Of a DNA stretch of 64,000 nucleotides, positions 19,167 through 27,396 are shown piece after piece. The position numbers and the translations under genes were made by a program. The stretch comes from Cellulomonas flavigena DSM 20109 (GTDB lineage: Bacteria > Actinomycetota > Actinomycetes > Actinomycetales > Cellulomonadaceae), in NCBI RefSeq assembly GCF_000092865.1, contig NC_014151.1, positions 2,914,001 to 2,978,000 of the forward strand, read 5' to 3'. Numbering within the stretch: position 1 is the first letter of the stretch; each line of letters begins with the position of its first letter. Under the pieces are notes generated by a model that saw nothing but the letters and a program-made list of their open reading frames with translations, did not search any database and had not been told where the DNA came from.

Positions 19167-19882
19167 GCGGCCGGGGCGTCGAGGACCTCGAGCAGCACGC
19201 GCGTGAAGCGCACGGGCTGCACGAGGCTCACGAGGTGGGTCGCTCCGGGCACGACGACGAGGTGCCCGTCGCGGCACGCCGCGAGGAACCGTCGCTCGTC
19301 GGCGCGGAAGTGGTCGAAGCGCCCGTTGACGAGCCACACCGGTGCCTCGACGCGGGCCAGGTCCGCCAGGGGCGTCGCCTCACGCATGGCGCGCATGGTG
19401 TCGCCGACGACGTCGAGCGCGAACCCGCCGGCCGCGACGTCGATGGCGCTCTGGCGGGGCAGCGTGCGGTCGACCAGTGCCTGGTTGATCGCCGCACCGC
19501 GGTCGGGCAGCCGCGCGAAGACCTGGTCGGCGGCGGTCCCCCAGGCCCGCAGCACCACCGTGCGGGGCACGGTGCAGCACGCCGCCGCGACGAGCTCGAC
19601 GACCTGCTCCGGGTGCCGGGCGGCGTGGGCGATGGCGACGTAGCCGCCGAGCGACAGCCCGACGACGAGCGCGCGTCCCCCGAGCGCGTCGACACCGTCC
19701 TGCACGGCGCGCATGGCGCCGTCCCACGTGAACGACTCCGCCGTGCGCGCGCCGTGGCCCGGGAGGTCGACCGCCAGGGCGCGGTGGCCGGCGTGCTCGA
19801 GCGCCTCGACCTGGGCACGCCACATCGTGCGTGAGGCGCGCAGGCCGTGGACGAGCAGCACCGGTGTCGACGACATCGCCAT
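19028..19882 (-). CDS. Alpha/beta hydrolase
   Basis: Alpha/beta-hydrolase-fold enzyme, 284 aa. The triad is complete: nucleophile Ser77 in VVGLSLGG, Asp190 in NGRFDHFR and His216 in PGATHLVS; the oxyanion-side HGLRASR motif is at 12-18. Substrate unknown. ATG at 19882 is preferred because TAGCGT (19889-19894) lies 6 nt upstream (leaderless); ATG at 19876 is an alternative with GGAG 7 nt before it. The fold is finished by about residue 235; the final ~49 residues are a Ser/Thr/Arg/Pro-rich tail encoded mostly antisense to the ROK gene, perhaps just a missed stop. Confidence 0.85.
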   Translation of the reverse strand: MAMSSTPVLLVHGLRASRTMWRAQVEALEHAGHRALAVDLPGHGARTAESFTWDGAMRAVQDGVDALGGRALVVGLSLGGYVAIAHAARHPEQVVELVAAACCTVPRTVVLRAWGTAADQVFARLPDRGAAINQALVDRTLPRQSAIDVAAGGFALDVVGDTMRAMREATPLADLARVEAPVWLVNGRFDHFRADERRFLAACRDGHLVVVPGATHLVSLVQPVRFTRVLLEVLDAPAAQRSRSTSSHARTPPTMPAWFGTTTTSSPSRSSVAGVMRRELPPPR

Positions 19883-19995
19883 GCTCCGACGCTACCCCCG
19901 CGGCGGACGGGTGACATCGCCGGCGCGGTCTGGGTGAAACCACTCGCCGACTCGTCCGGTACGGGTGGGGCGAACCAGCGCAGGACGCCGCCAAC

Positions 19996-20011
19996 CTGGC
20001 GAACGCGCCAG
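19996..20011. repeat. Short inverted repeat in divergent intergenic region
   Basis: CTGGCG and CGCCAG separated by AACG, about 105 bp upstream of the small roadblock-like gene and in the same gap as the hydrolase promoter. It may be an operator. The rest of the 232-bp gap (19883-20114) shows no confident promoter on the plus strand. Confidence 0.25.
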
Positions 20012-20114
20012 TTGCCGATTCAACGGGGCGTCGCGACCATCGAGTGTCGGCCCGCTGTCGTGCCCCGCCCCACCCCGTCACCCCTCCAGCACCCTCGTCG
20101 ACGAAGGACACCTC

Positions 20115-20483
20115 ATGACCACTCCGGACGCCGCCCTCACCCGCACGCTCGAGCTCGAGGGCGCGCTCGCCGTCGCGCTGGTCGACTACGGCAGCGGCAT
20201 GGCCCTCGCCACGCGGACCAACGTGCCCTTCGACCTCGAGCTCGCCGCCGCGGTCAACACCGAGGTCATCCGCGCCAAGCTGCGTGCGATCGAGAGCCTC
20301 GGCCTCGACGAGACGATCGAGGACATCCTCATCACCCTCACGGGCCAGTACCACCTCATCCGCATCGCGTCGCGACCCGGCCTGACGGGCGTGTTCTCCT
20401 ACCTGGTGCTCGACCGTGCGCGTGCCAACCTCGCCCTCGCACGTCGCGCGCTCAAGCAGCTCGAGGACGACATCGACCTCTGA
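20115..20483 (+). CDS. Small roadblock/LC7-like protein
   Basis: Conserved actinobacterial protein, 122 aa, of unknown role. The alternating pattern (strand VALVDYGSGMALATR, helix LELAAAVNTEVIRAKL, strands DILITLTGQYHLIRIA and FSYLVLDRAR, C-terminal helix) fits a roadblock/LC7-type fold, which often mediates dimerisation and binding to small GTPases. ATG at 20115 has GAAGGA about 7 nt upstream. No MglA-like GTPase is in the window. A second small gene follows after 20 bp. Confidence 0.65.
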   Translation: MTTPDAALTRTLELEGALAVALVDYGSGMALATRTNVPFDLELAAAVNTEVIRAKLRAIESLGLDETIEDILITLTGQYHLIRIASRPGLTGVFSYLVLDRARANLALARRALKQLEDDIDL

Positions 20484-20503
20484 CCGACCCCACCACCACC
20501 GAC

Positions 20504-20977
20504 ATGGACGACCCCGTCCGCCACGTCCTCGAGCGCCTGCACGACGCGCTCGAGGACGTCGCGCACGCGCTGCTGCTCGATCCTGTCGAGCGCGCGGTCG
20601 TCGCGGACGACGGCGCCCCGGCGCACCTGCTGGCGGGGGCACGGTCGATCGTGACGGCGCTCGACGCCGTGGTCGCCACCGACGCACGGGCCAGCGCGAT
20701 CGTCGACGCCGGCGACGCGACGCTCTACGCCGTGCACCTGGCAGGCGGCCTCGCGGCCGTCCTCGTCGGGCCGGCCGCGTGGAACGTCGCCCTCGCTCGC
20801 CGTACCGCCGACCCCCTGCTCGGTGAGCTCCTCACCGACGAGCTCGCCGAGCTGGTGCGGCGGCCTGCACGACCCACGGCGACGGCGGCCACCCCTCCCG
20901 GCGGGACACCGGGGACGGGCACCCGCGCCCAGGCGCTGCGTGCCGACGCGATCCGCCACGTCGCCCGCGGTGACTGA
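20504..20977 (+). CDS. Hypothetical protein linked to the roadblock-like gene
   Basis: Unrecognised 157-aa protein. It opens with a helix (VRHVLERLHDALEDVAHALLL), continues with a mixed helix/strand region (IVDAGDATLYAVHLAGGLAAVLVG) that may also be roadblock-like, and ends in a Pro/Thr-rich low-complexity stretch and a short basic helix. ATG at 20504 has no clear ribosome-binding site, so translation may be coupled to the preceding gene; the true start could be slightly upstream. Convergent with rplQ, separated by a strong hairpin. Confidence 0.5.
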   Translation: MDDPVRHVLERLHDALEDVAHALLLDPVERAVVADDGAPAHLLAGARSIVTALDAVVATDARASAIVDAGDATLYAVHLAGGLAAVLVGPAAWNVALARRTADPLLGELLTDELAELVRRPARPTATAATPPGGTPGTGTRAQALRADAIRHVARGD

Positions 20978-21032
20978 CGCGGACGCGCCCGCGACTGGTC
21001 GGCACCCACCCGGCACCGCCGCCCGGGACGGC

Positions 21033-21069
21033 ACGAGGCCCGCACACCGTGACGGTGTGCGGGCCTCGT
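21033..21069. terminator. Terminator between rplQ and the roadblock-like pair
   Basis: A perfect 17-bp stem (21033-21049 with 21053-21069) with a 3-nt loop lies 55 bp after the plus-strand gene and 46 bp after the minus-strand rplQ stop. It is the most regular hairpin in this part of the window and probably terminates both strands. Confidence 0.8.
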
Positions 21070-21114
21070 CGTCTCGCGGTGGCCAGGCGACGCCCGGCCA
21101 CTTCTCGCGCTCGG

Positions 21115-21621
21115 TCAGGCCTTGTCGGCGGGCGCGTCCTCGACGGGGGCGTCCTCGACGGGCGCGTCCTCGACCGGCTTCTCCGCGGCGGGCGCGGCCT
21201 TCTTGCTCGCGGCCCGCTCGGTGGCCTTGGTGGCCTCCTTGACGACGGCCTGCTTCGGCGACAGCGGCTCGAGGACGAGCTCGATGACGGCCATGGGGGC
21301 GTTGTCGCCCTTGCGCGGACCGATCTTGGTGATGCGCGTGTAGCCGCCCTGGCGGTCGGCCACGGCCGGCGCGATCTCCGTGAACAGGGCGTGGACCACG
21401 CCCTTGTCCTTGACGACCGTCAGCACGCGGCGACGCGCGTGCAGGTCGCCGCGCTTGGCGAACGTGATGAGGCGCTCGGCCAGCGGACGCAGGCGCTTGG
21501 CCTTCGTCTCGGTGGTCGTGATCCGCCGGTGCTCGAACAGCGCCGTCGCGAGGTTCGCGAGGATGAGCCGCTCGTGCGCCGGGCTACCACCGAGCCGGGG
21601 ACCCTTGGTGGGCGTGGGCAT
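21115..21621 (-). CDS. rplQ: 50S ribosomal protein L17
   Basis: Large-subunit protein near the exit tunnel and last gene of the alpha operon. The 168-aa protein has the L17 core [45 protein letters not shown] and [15 protein letters not shown]. After about residue 125 it carries an Ala/Lys then acidic tail with a tandem VEDAP repeat, typical of actinobacterial low-complexity tails. It follows rpoA after 79 bp. Confidence 0.97.
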   Translation of the reverse strand: MPTPTKGPRLGGSPAHERLILANLATALFEHRRITTTETKAKRLRPLAERLITFAKRGDLHARRRVLTVVKDKGVVHALFTEIAPAVADRQGGYTRITKIGPRKGDNAPMAVIELVLEPLSPKQAVVKEATKATERAASKKAAPAAEKPVEDAPVEDAPVEDAPADKA

Positions 21622-21700
21622 GGTCTCTACTCCTTGGTTCTGCGATGAGGGCGACGTCCCGTGACCGGCGCGTCAGCGCGCGCTCCCGGGAGCACCTGCG

Positions 21701-22714
21701 TCAGTACTGCTCGTCCTCGACGAAGTCGGTCTCGTCGTCCCCGTAGTAGCCACCGGCCGCCGAGGGGTCGAAGTCCAGCGGGCTGTCCTTGAGCGTCAGG
21801 CCCAGCTCGGCCAGCTTCTCCTTGACCTCGGTGATCGACTTCGCACCGAAGTTGCGGATGTCCAGCAGGTCCGCCTCGGACCGCGCCACGAGCTCGCCCA
21901 CCGAGTGGATCCCCTCGCGCTTGAGGCAGTTGTACGAGCGGATCGTCAGCTGCAGGTCCTCGATCGGCAGCGCCAGGTCCGCGGCCAGCGCGGCGTCGGT
22001 CGGCGACGGGCCGATCTCGATGCCCTCGGCCTCGACGTTGAGCTCACGCGCCAGACCGAACAGCTCGACCAGCGTGCGGCCGGCGGACGCGAGCGCGTCG
22101 CGCGGGCTGATCGCCGGCTTCGACTCGACGTCGACGATGAGCTTGTCGAAGTCGGTGCGCTGCTCGACACGGGTCGCCTCGACCTTGTAGGTGACCTTGA
22201 GGACCGGCGAGTAGATCGAGTCGATCGGGATGCGCCCGATCTCGGCGTCGAACGACTTGTTCTGGTTGGCCGACACGTAGCCACGGCCGCGCTCGACGGT
22301 CAGCTCGATCTCGAGCTTGCCCTTCTCGTTCAGCGTGGCCAGGTGCAGCTCGGGGTTGTGCACCTCGACGCCGGCGGGCGGGACGATGTCCGCACCGGTG
22401 ACCTCACCCGCGCCCTGCTTGCGCAGGTACATCACGACCGGCTCGTCGTTCTCCGAGGAGACGACGAGGTTCTTGATGTTGAGGATGATCTCGGTGACGT
22501 CCTCCTTGACCCCGGGGATCGTGGAGAACTCGTGCAGCACACCGTCGATCCGGATCGACGTCACAGCGGCGCCGGGGATCGAGGACAGGAGCGTCCGGCG
22601 CAGGGAGTTGCCGAGGGTGTAGCCGAAGCCCGGCTCGAGGGGCTCGATGGAGAACCGCGAACGGTGCTCCGAGATGACCTCTTCGGTCAGGGTGGGACGC
22701 TGTGCGATCAGCAC
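21701..22714 (-). CDS. rpoA: DNA-directed RNA polymerase subunit alpha
   Basis: Assembles the polymerase core as a dimer and contacts UP elements and activators. The 337-aa subunit has the N-terminal assembly domain ([34 protein letters not shown]) and the C-terminal DNA-binding domain ([39 protein letters not shown]). GTG at 22714 with GAGAGGA 8 nt upstream begins the usual VLIAQRPTL. The 210-bp gap before it contains a 10-bp hairpin (22882-22914). rpsD is not between rpsK and rpoA, as is normal in actinobacteria. Confidence 0.98.
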   Translation of the reverse strand: MLIAQRPTLTEEVISEHRSRFSIEPLEPGFGYTLGNSLRRTLLSSIPGAAVTSIRIDGVLHEFSTIPGVKEDVTEIILNIKNLVVSSENDEPVVMYLRKQGAGEVTGADIVPPAGVEVHNPELHLATLNEKGKLEIELTVERGRGYVSANQNKSFDAEIGRIPIDSIYSPVLKVTYKVEATRVEQRTDFDKLIVDVESKPAISPRDALASAGRTLVELFGLARELNVEAEGIEIGPSPTDAALAADLALPIEDLQLTIRSYNCLKREGIHSVGELVARSEADLLDIRNFGAKSITEVKEKLAELGLTLKDSPLDFDPSAAGGYYGDDETDFVEDEQY

Positions 22715-22924
22715 GGTGTGTTTCCTCTCCGCGAGCGTCCGCCATATGACGCTGTCGCAGGTACTACGTGCCCGGACGTGCCTCGGTCCGCAGGTCTGGG
22801 CGAGAGTGCTGGGTGGTCCGACGTCCCGCCGCGCGGACCGCACCGGGAGGTGACGGTCGTGTGCGCGGCGGACGTGCGAGAGCCGGGACGGGTACCACGG
22901 GGCACCGTCCCGGCCCGACGCGGG

Positions 22925-23326
22925 TCAGACGCGGCGACGCTTGGGCGGACGGCAGCCGTTGTGGGCCTGCGGCGTCACGTCCTGGATCGAGCCGACCTCG
23001 AGGCCGGTGGCCTGCAGCGAGCGGATCGCCGTCTCACGGCCCGAGCCGGGGCCCTTGACGAAGACGTCGACCTTGCGCATGCCGTGCTCCTGGGCACGAC
23101 GCGCGGCGGCCTCGGCGGCGAGCTGCGCGGCGAACGGCGTCGACTTGCGCGAGCCCTTGAAGCCCACCTGGCCCGACGACGCCCAGGCGATCACGGCGCC
23201 GGACGGGTCGGTGATGGACACGATGGTGTTGTTGAACGTGCTCTTGATGTGCGCCTGGCCGTGGGAGACGTTCTTCTTCTCCTTGCGGCGCGGCTTGCGC
23301 ACGGCGGTACGGGACTTGGGAGGCAT
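22925..23326 (-). CDS. rpsK: 30S ribosomal protein S11
   Basis: Platform protein contacting 16S rRNA and mRNA near the E site. The 133-aa protein contains [44 protein letters not shown] and the C-terminal [11 protein letters not shown], all standard for S11. ATG start with an upstream purine-rich site. Followed by rpoA after 210 bp, a gap long enough for an attenuator or second promoter. Confidence 0.98.
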   Translation of the reverse strand: MPPKSRTAVRKPRRKEKKNVSHGQAHIKSTFNNTIVSITDPSGAVIAWASSGQVGFKGSRKSTPFAAQLAAEAAARRAQEHGMRKVDVFVKGPGSGRETAIRSLQATGLEVGSIQDVTPQAHNGCRPPKRRRV

Positions 23327-23403
23327 GTCTTCTTCTCTCGGGGTCTGCGGGTCGGTGGGCCGACGGGCGGGCGGTCAGCGGCAGGCGCGACCGGCCCGCG
23401 ACG

Positions 23404-23784
23404 TCACTTGCGCCCGGCCTTCTTCTTGCCGGCGACGGTGCGCTTGGGGCCCTTGCGGGTACGCGCGTTGGTCTTGGTGCGCTGACCACGCACCGGGAGG
23501 CCGCGGCGGTGACGCAGACCCTCGTAGGAGCCGATCTCGACCTTGCGGCGGATGTCGGCGGCGATCTCGCGGCGGAGGTCACCCTCGAGCTTGAAGCTGC
23601 CGTCGAGGAAGTCGCGGAGAGCGACGAGCTGGGCGTCGTCCAGGTCCTTGACCCGGACGTCGGGGCTGATGCCCGTGGCGGCCAGGGCCTGGTGCGCACG
23701 CGTGCGCCCGACCCCGAAGATGTACGTGAGGGCGACCTCGACCCGCTTGTCGCGGGGAAGGTCGACACCGATGAGACGTGCCAT
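23404..23784 (-). CDS. rpsM: 30S ribosomal protein S13
   Basis: Head protein forming intersubunit bridges and contacting P-site tRNA through its basic tail. The 126-aa product starts [19 protein letters not shown] and includes [32 protein letters not shown] and a Lys/Arg-rich C-terminus. ATG at 23784 is the conserved start; the open frame extends upstream without similarity. It precedes rpsK by 77 bp. Confidence 0.98.
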   Translation of the reverse strand: MARLIGVDLPRDKRVEVALTYIFGVGRTRAHQALAATGISPDVRVKDLDDAQLVALRDFLDGSFKLEGDLRREIAADIRRKVEIGSYEGLRHRRGLPVRGQRTKTNARTRKGPKRTVAGKKKAGRK

Positions 23785-23831
23785 GTGCCGGTGACTCCTG
23801 TACTGCGCTCGGAGGTCTGCCGCACCGTCCT

Positions 23832-23867
23832 CCCGCGGATCTGCGGGCCCCAGCCTCCGAGCTGGGG
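23832..23867 (-). other. Paired hairpins between rpmJ and rpsM
   Basis: Two adjacent GC-rich hairpins (CCGC arms at 23832-23847, and a 7-bp stem 23848-23854 with 23861-23867) sit in the 169-bp gap between rpmJ and rpsM on the minus strand. They could attenuate read-through from infA-rpmJ into rpsM-rpsK-rpoA-rplQ. No promoter is evident in the gap. Confidence 0.4.
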
Positions 23868-23953
23868 GTTCGCCGTGACGCACGCCCGGGGGCGGTGTCA
23901 CGGAGTGGCGGTGCGCTTGCTGCCCCTGCCGTGGGGCGGGTGGTGCCGGCTGC

Positions 23954-24067
23954 TCAGCCCTGGCGCTGCTTGTGGCGCAGGTTCTCGCAGATCACCTGGA
24001 CGCGACCGTGCCGGCGGATCACCTTGCACTTGTCGCAGATCTTCTTGACGCTCGGCTTGACCTTCAT
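23954..24067 (-). CDS. rpmJ: 50S ribosomal protein L36
   Basis: Smallest ribosomal protein, 37 aa: it starts [14 protein letters not shown], continues [13 protein letters not shown] and ends NLRHKQRQG. It is the zinc-binding form (two Cys in CDKC, then Cys and His), so no zinc-free paralogue is needed to explain it. It lies between infA and rpsM as in other actinobacteria. Confidence 0.95.
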   Translation of the reverse strand: MKVKPSVKKICDKCKVIRRHGRVQVICENLRHKQRQG

Positions 24068-24134
24068 CGCGTTCGTTCCTCCGCCGCCGCACACCGGGCC
24101 CAGGGCCCGACCGACGGCGTCTCGATGGTGGTGG

Positions 24135-24356
24135 TTACTTGTAGCGGTAGACGATGCGCCCGCGGGACAGGTCGTACGGGCTGAGCTCGACGACCACCCG
24201 GTCCTCGGGGAGGATCCGGATGTAGTGCTGGCGCATCTTGCCCGAGATGTGGGCGAGCACCTTGTGGCCGTTCGCGAGCTCCACGCGGAACATCGCGTTG
24301 GGCAGCGCTTCGACAACGCTGCCCTCGATCTCGATGACGCCGTCCTTCTTGGCCAT
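24135..24356 (-). CDS. infA: Translation initiation factor IF-1
   Basis: OB-fold factor that binds the 30S A site during initiation. The 73-aa protein [20 protein letters not shown] through [19 protein letters not shown] to GRIVYRYK is near-canonical. It probably starts a transcription unit: a 250-bp gap separates it from map, with TATGAT at 24508-24513 and a palindromic hairpin in the leader (24437-24452). GGAGG lies very close to the ATG (2 nt). Confidence 0.98.
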   Translation of the reverse strand: MAKKDGVIEIEGSVVEALPNAMFRVELANGHKVLAHISGKMRQHYIRILPEDRVVVELSPYDLSRGRIVYRYK

Positions 24357-24436
24357 GTCCTCCGCTAACTGTCGTGCTCGACTTGCCCTGCCGGTGGTCG
24401 TGCCACCACCCTGCCCGTCCGAGGACGTGGCGGATC

Positions 24437-24452
24437 CGCACGAGATCGTGCG
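24437..24452 (-). other. Palindromic hairpin in infA leader
   Basis: A 7-bp stem with a 2-nt centre (CGCACGA, GA, TCGTGCG) lies between the probable infA -10 and the gene. It could be an RNA hairpin or a dimer-binding operator downstream of the promoter. Confidence 0.35.
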
Positions 24453-24507
24453 GTGCGATCATGGGGTGACTGGTCGCCGAACGAACGGCGCACACAACCA
24501 ACGAACG

Positions 24508-24513
24508 ATCATA
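24508..24513 (-). promoter_or_regulatory. -10 element upstream of infA
   Basis: TATGAT on the minus strand, about 150 nt upstream of the infA start, in the 250-bp gap after map. The AT content is locally raised compared with the surroundings. The -35 region is weak (no TTGACA-like hexamer 17-18 nt upstream), so only the -10 is proposed. Confidence 0.45.
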
Positions 24514-24606
24514 CGGCATCCGGGGCATGCTCGGTACCGCTCGGCGGGCGTCCTGCGTCACGGGTCGGACCGGGCGCCCGCGCCCGACGGCCCGCAGCGC
24601 GAGCCG

Positions 24607-25440
24607 TCAGAGGGACGCGACCTCGACGCCGAGCCCGCGCAGCCGCGCCGCACCGCCGTCGCGTGCCGTGAGCACGACGACCCCGCCCTCGAGGACGGCC
24701 ACCGTGTGCTCCCAGTGCGCGGCACGGGACCCGTCGTCGGTGACGACGGTCCAGTCGTCGGCGAGCGTGTGGTTCGCCTGGTCCCCGCGCACGAGCATCG
24801 GCTCGACCGCCACGCACAGGCCCGGGCGCAGCTTCAGGCCTCGATCACGGGTCCGGTAGTTCGGGACGTCCGGCGGCTGGTGCATCGACGTGCCGATGCC
24901 GTGACCGACGTAGTCCTCGACGATGCCGAGCGGCGTCCCTCCCGTGCGGGCGGCGGCGGCCTCCACGACATCCTCGACGGCCTCGCCGACGGCGCCGAGC
25001 CGGTCGCTCGTGGCCAGGGCGGCGATACCGGCCCACATGGCGTCCTCGGTGGTGCGTACGAGCTCGAGGTCCTGCGGGTCGGCCGGGTCGAGCACGACGG
25101 AGAAGGCGGAGTCGCCGTGCCAACCGTCGACGACCGCGCCGCAGTCCACGGACACGACGTCACCGGGCTGCAGCACGCGCGCCCCGGGGATGCCGTGCAC
25201 GATCTCGTCGTTGACGGAGATGCACAGCGACGCCGGGTACCCGTGGTACCCGAGGAACGACGGGGTCGCGCCGGCGGACGTGATGACGTCCTCCGCGACC
25301 GCGTCGAGCCGGGCGGTCGTCACGCCCGGCGCGAGGGCCGCCCGCACCGCGTCGAGCGCGTCCGCGACGACGAGGCCCGCACGCCGCATGAGCGCGACCT
25401 GCTCGGGCGTCTTGTACTCGACGCGCTCCCGACCGAACAC
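24607..25440 (-). CDS. map: Methionine aminopeptidase, type I
   Basis: Removes N-terminal methionine after deformylation. The 277-aa enzyme lacks the N-terminal zinc finger of type Ic forms. Metal-ligand positions are all visible: Asp in VSVDCG, Asp in GWHGDSAF, His in YVGHGIG, Glu in AVEPML and Glu in HWEHTV; the substrate His is in YHGYPASLC. GTG at 25440 begins VFGRERVEYKTPEQ, with GAGGG upstream. It lies 10 bp downstream of adk, in the conserved secY-adk-map order. Confidence 0.95.
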   Translation of the reverse strand: MFGRERVEYKTPEQVALMRRAGLVVADALDAVRAALAPGVTTARLDAVAEDVITSAGATPSFLGYHGYPASLCISVNDEIVHGIPGARVLQPGDVVSVDCGAVVDGWHGDSAFSVVLDPADPQDLELVRTTEDAMWAGIAALATSDRLGAVGEAVEDVVEAAAARTGGTPLGIVEDYVGHGIGTSMHQPPDVPNYRTRDRGLKLRPGLCVAVEPMLVRGDQANHTLADDWTVVTDDGSRAAHWEHTVAVLEGGVVVLTARDGGAARLRGLGVEVASL

Positions 25441-25450
25441 GACCGCACCC

Positions 25451-26029
25451 TCAGGAACGCGCGCCGCTCAGCGCGGCCAGCAGGCGTGCGGTCACGTCGT
25501 CGACGTCACCCAGCCCGTCGACCTGCGCGAGCAGACCCCGGGCGGCGTACACCTGCGAGATGGGCGCCGTCTGCTCCGCATAGACGTCCAGGCGGTGGCG
25601 GATGACGTCCTCGGTGTCGTCCGCCCGGCCCTCGATCTCCGCGCGCCGGGTGAGACGGTCCACGACGACCTGCGGGTCGACGGTCAGCTCGATCGCGAGG
25701 TCGAGCTCGCGCCCGGCGACCGCGAGCATCTCGTCGAGCGCCGCCACCTGGGCGACGTTGCGCGGGTAGCCGTCGAGCAGGAAGCCCTCGACCGCGTCTG
25801 CCTGCGCGAGGCGGTCGCGCACGAGCTCGTTGGTGAGCTCGTCCGGCACCAGCGCACCGGACGCCGTGATGTCCTGCACCCGCTTGCCCAGCTCGGTCCC
25901 GTTCTTGATGTTGGACCGGAAGATGTCGCCCGTCGAGACGGCCGGGACGCCGAGGCGCTCGGCCAGGCGCGCGGCCTGCGTTCCCTTGCCCGCACCGGGC
26001 GGGCCGAGCAGGACCAGACGTGAACTCAA
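25451..26029 (-). CDS. adk: Adenylate kinase
   Basis: Interconverts ATP and AMP with two ADP. The 192-aa short (no zinc LID) type has P-loop LLGPPGAGKGTQA, AMP site STGDIFRSNI, FLLDGYPRN, and RLDVYAEQTAP near the C-terminus. The start is taken as TTG at 26029, inside the secY stop (TTGA, 4-nt overlap), with GAAGGG about 8 nt upstream; the fold begins three residues later and no ATG or GTG is near. Translational coupling to secY is therefore expected. Confidence 0.93.
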   Translation of the reverse strand: MSSRLVLLGPPGAGKGTQAARLAERLGVPAVSTGDIFRSNIKNGTELGKRVQDITASGALVPDELTNELVRDRLAQADAVEGFLLDGYPRNVAQVAALDEMLAVAGRELDLAIELTVDPQVVVDRLTRRAEIEGRADDTEDVIRHRLDVYAEQTAPISQVYAARGLLAQVDGLGDVDDVTARLLAALSGARS

Positions 26030-27321
26030 CGCAAGAACCCTTCGTAGTGCCGCTGCTGGAGCTGCGACTCGATCTGCTTGACGGTCTCGAGCCCGACACC
26101 GACCACGATGAGGATCGATGCGCCACCGAAGGGGATGTTCGCGCCCACGCCGAGGACGATGAACGCGATCATCGGGATCAGCGCGACGAGGGCCAGGTAG
26201 ATGGAGCCCGGCGTCGTGATGCGCGTGATGACGTAGTCGAGGTACTCGGCCGTCGGCCGGCCCGCGCGGATGCCCGGGATGAAGCCGCCGTACTTCTTCA
26301 TGTTGTCCGCGACCTCGTCCGGGTTGAACGTGATCGCCGTGTAGAAGAAGCAGAAGAAGATGATGAGGACGACGTAGATCGACATGTGCAGCGGCGCGGC
26401 CGGGTCGGCCACGTTGACGCTGATCCACTGCACCCAGCCGGCCGTCGCGTCACCGAACTGCGCGATGAGCGTGGGCACCGCGAGCAGCGAGGACGCGAAG
26501 ATCACGGGGATGACGCCGGCCATGTTGATCTTGATCGGGATGTAGGTGCTCGACCCGCCGTACATGCGCCGACCCACCATGCGCTTGGCGTACTGCACCG
26601 GGACGCGGCGCTGCGACTGCTCGACGAACACCACGAGCCCGATGACGATGACGACGATCGCCAGCACCGCGATGAACTTGGCGACGCCGTCGTTGCCACC
26701 GGCGATCGACCACAGCGCGCCGGGGAACGACGCGGCGATCGACGTGAAGATCAGCAGCGACATGCCGTTGCCGACGCCGCGCTCGGTGATGAGCTCGCCG
26801 AACCACATGATGAGGCCGGTGCCCGCCGTCATGACGATGACCATGATGAGGAGCGTCAGCGGGGAGTCGTCCGGGATCACCTCGAGCGTGCAGCCCTGGA
26901 ACAGGTTGCCGCTGCGCGCGAACGTGATGATCGTCGTCGACTGCAGCACCGCGAGGCCGATGGTCAGGTACCGCGTGTACTGCGTGAGCTTCGCGGTGCC
27001 CGACTGCCCCTCCTTGTGCAGCTCCTCGAACTTGGGGATGACCACGCGCAGGAGCTGGATGATGATGCTCGCCGTGATGTAGGGCATGATCCCGAGCGAG
27101 AACACCGACAGCTGCAGCAGCGCACCGCCGCTGAACAGGTTGACGAGGCCGAGCAGGTCGCTCTCCGCCGTCTGCTCGATGCACGCCTGGACGTTCGGAT
27201 AGCTCACCCCGGGGGTCGGCAGGAACGAGCCGATCCGGAAGAGCACCATCATCCCGATGGTGAAGAGCAGCTTGCGCCGCAGGTCGGGCGTCCTGAAAGC
27301 CCGAGCGAATGCACTGAGCAC
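26026..27321 (-). CDS. secY: Preprotein translocase subunit SecY
   Basis: Central channel of the Sec translocon, 431 aa with ten membrane segments. Typical stretches include NLFSGGALLQLSVFSLGIMP, GIGNGMSLLIF-like GVGNGMSLLIF, VEQSQRRVPVQYAKR in the cytosolic loop before TM6-7, and NPDEVADNMKKYGGFIPGIR. GTG at 27321 has AGGAGG about 9 nt upstream. It is normally directly after rplO in the spc operon; here a 6.6-kb interval with six surface-protein genes separates them, leaving only 75 bp upstream of secY for its own promoter. Confidence 0.97.
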   Translation of the reverse strand: MLSAFARAFRTPDLRRKLLFTIGMMVLFRIGSFLPTPGVSYPNVQACIEQTAESDLLGLVNLFSGGALLQLSVFSLGIMPYITASIIIQLLRVVIPKFEELHKEGQSGTAKLTQYTRYLTIGLAVLQSTTIITFARSGNLFQGCTLEVIPDDSPLTLLIMVIVMTAGTGLIMWFGELITERGVGNGMSLLIFTSIAASFPGALWSIAGGNDGVAKFIAVLAIVVIVIGLVVFVEQSQRRVPVQYAKRMVGRRMYGGSSTYIPIKINMAGVIPVIFASSLLAVPTLIAQFGDATAGWVQWISVNVADPAAPLHMSIYVVLIIFFCFFYTAITFNPDEVADNMKKYGGFIPGIRAGRPTAEYLDYVITRITTPGSIYLALVALIPMIAFIVLGVGANIPFGGASILIVVGVGLETVKQIESQLQQRHYEGFLR

Positions 27322-27396
27322 CTGTCGTCCTCCTGCTGTGTGGGCCGTCCTCCGACCCCGTCGCCGTCGATGAGCGGGACGGACCGCCGGTAGAGA

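Noticed and set aside
19847..20503. Upstream extension of the 20504-20977 gene through the roadblock-like gene
   Set aside because: The in-frame extension overlaps a better-supported gene in another frame and is His/Arg/Pro-rich; ATG at 20504 is kept.
22715..22924. Expected rpsD gene between rpsK and rpoA
   Set aside because: No S4-like frame exists in the 210-bp gap; absence here is normal for actinobacteria and not evidence of loss.
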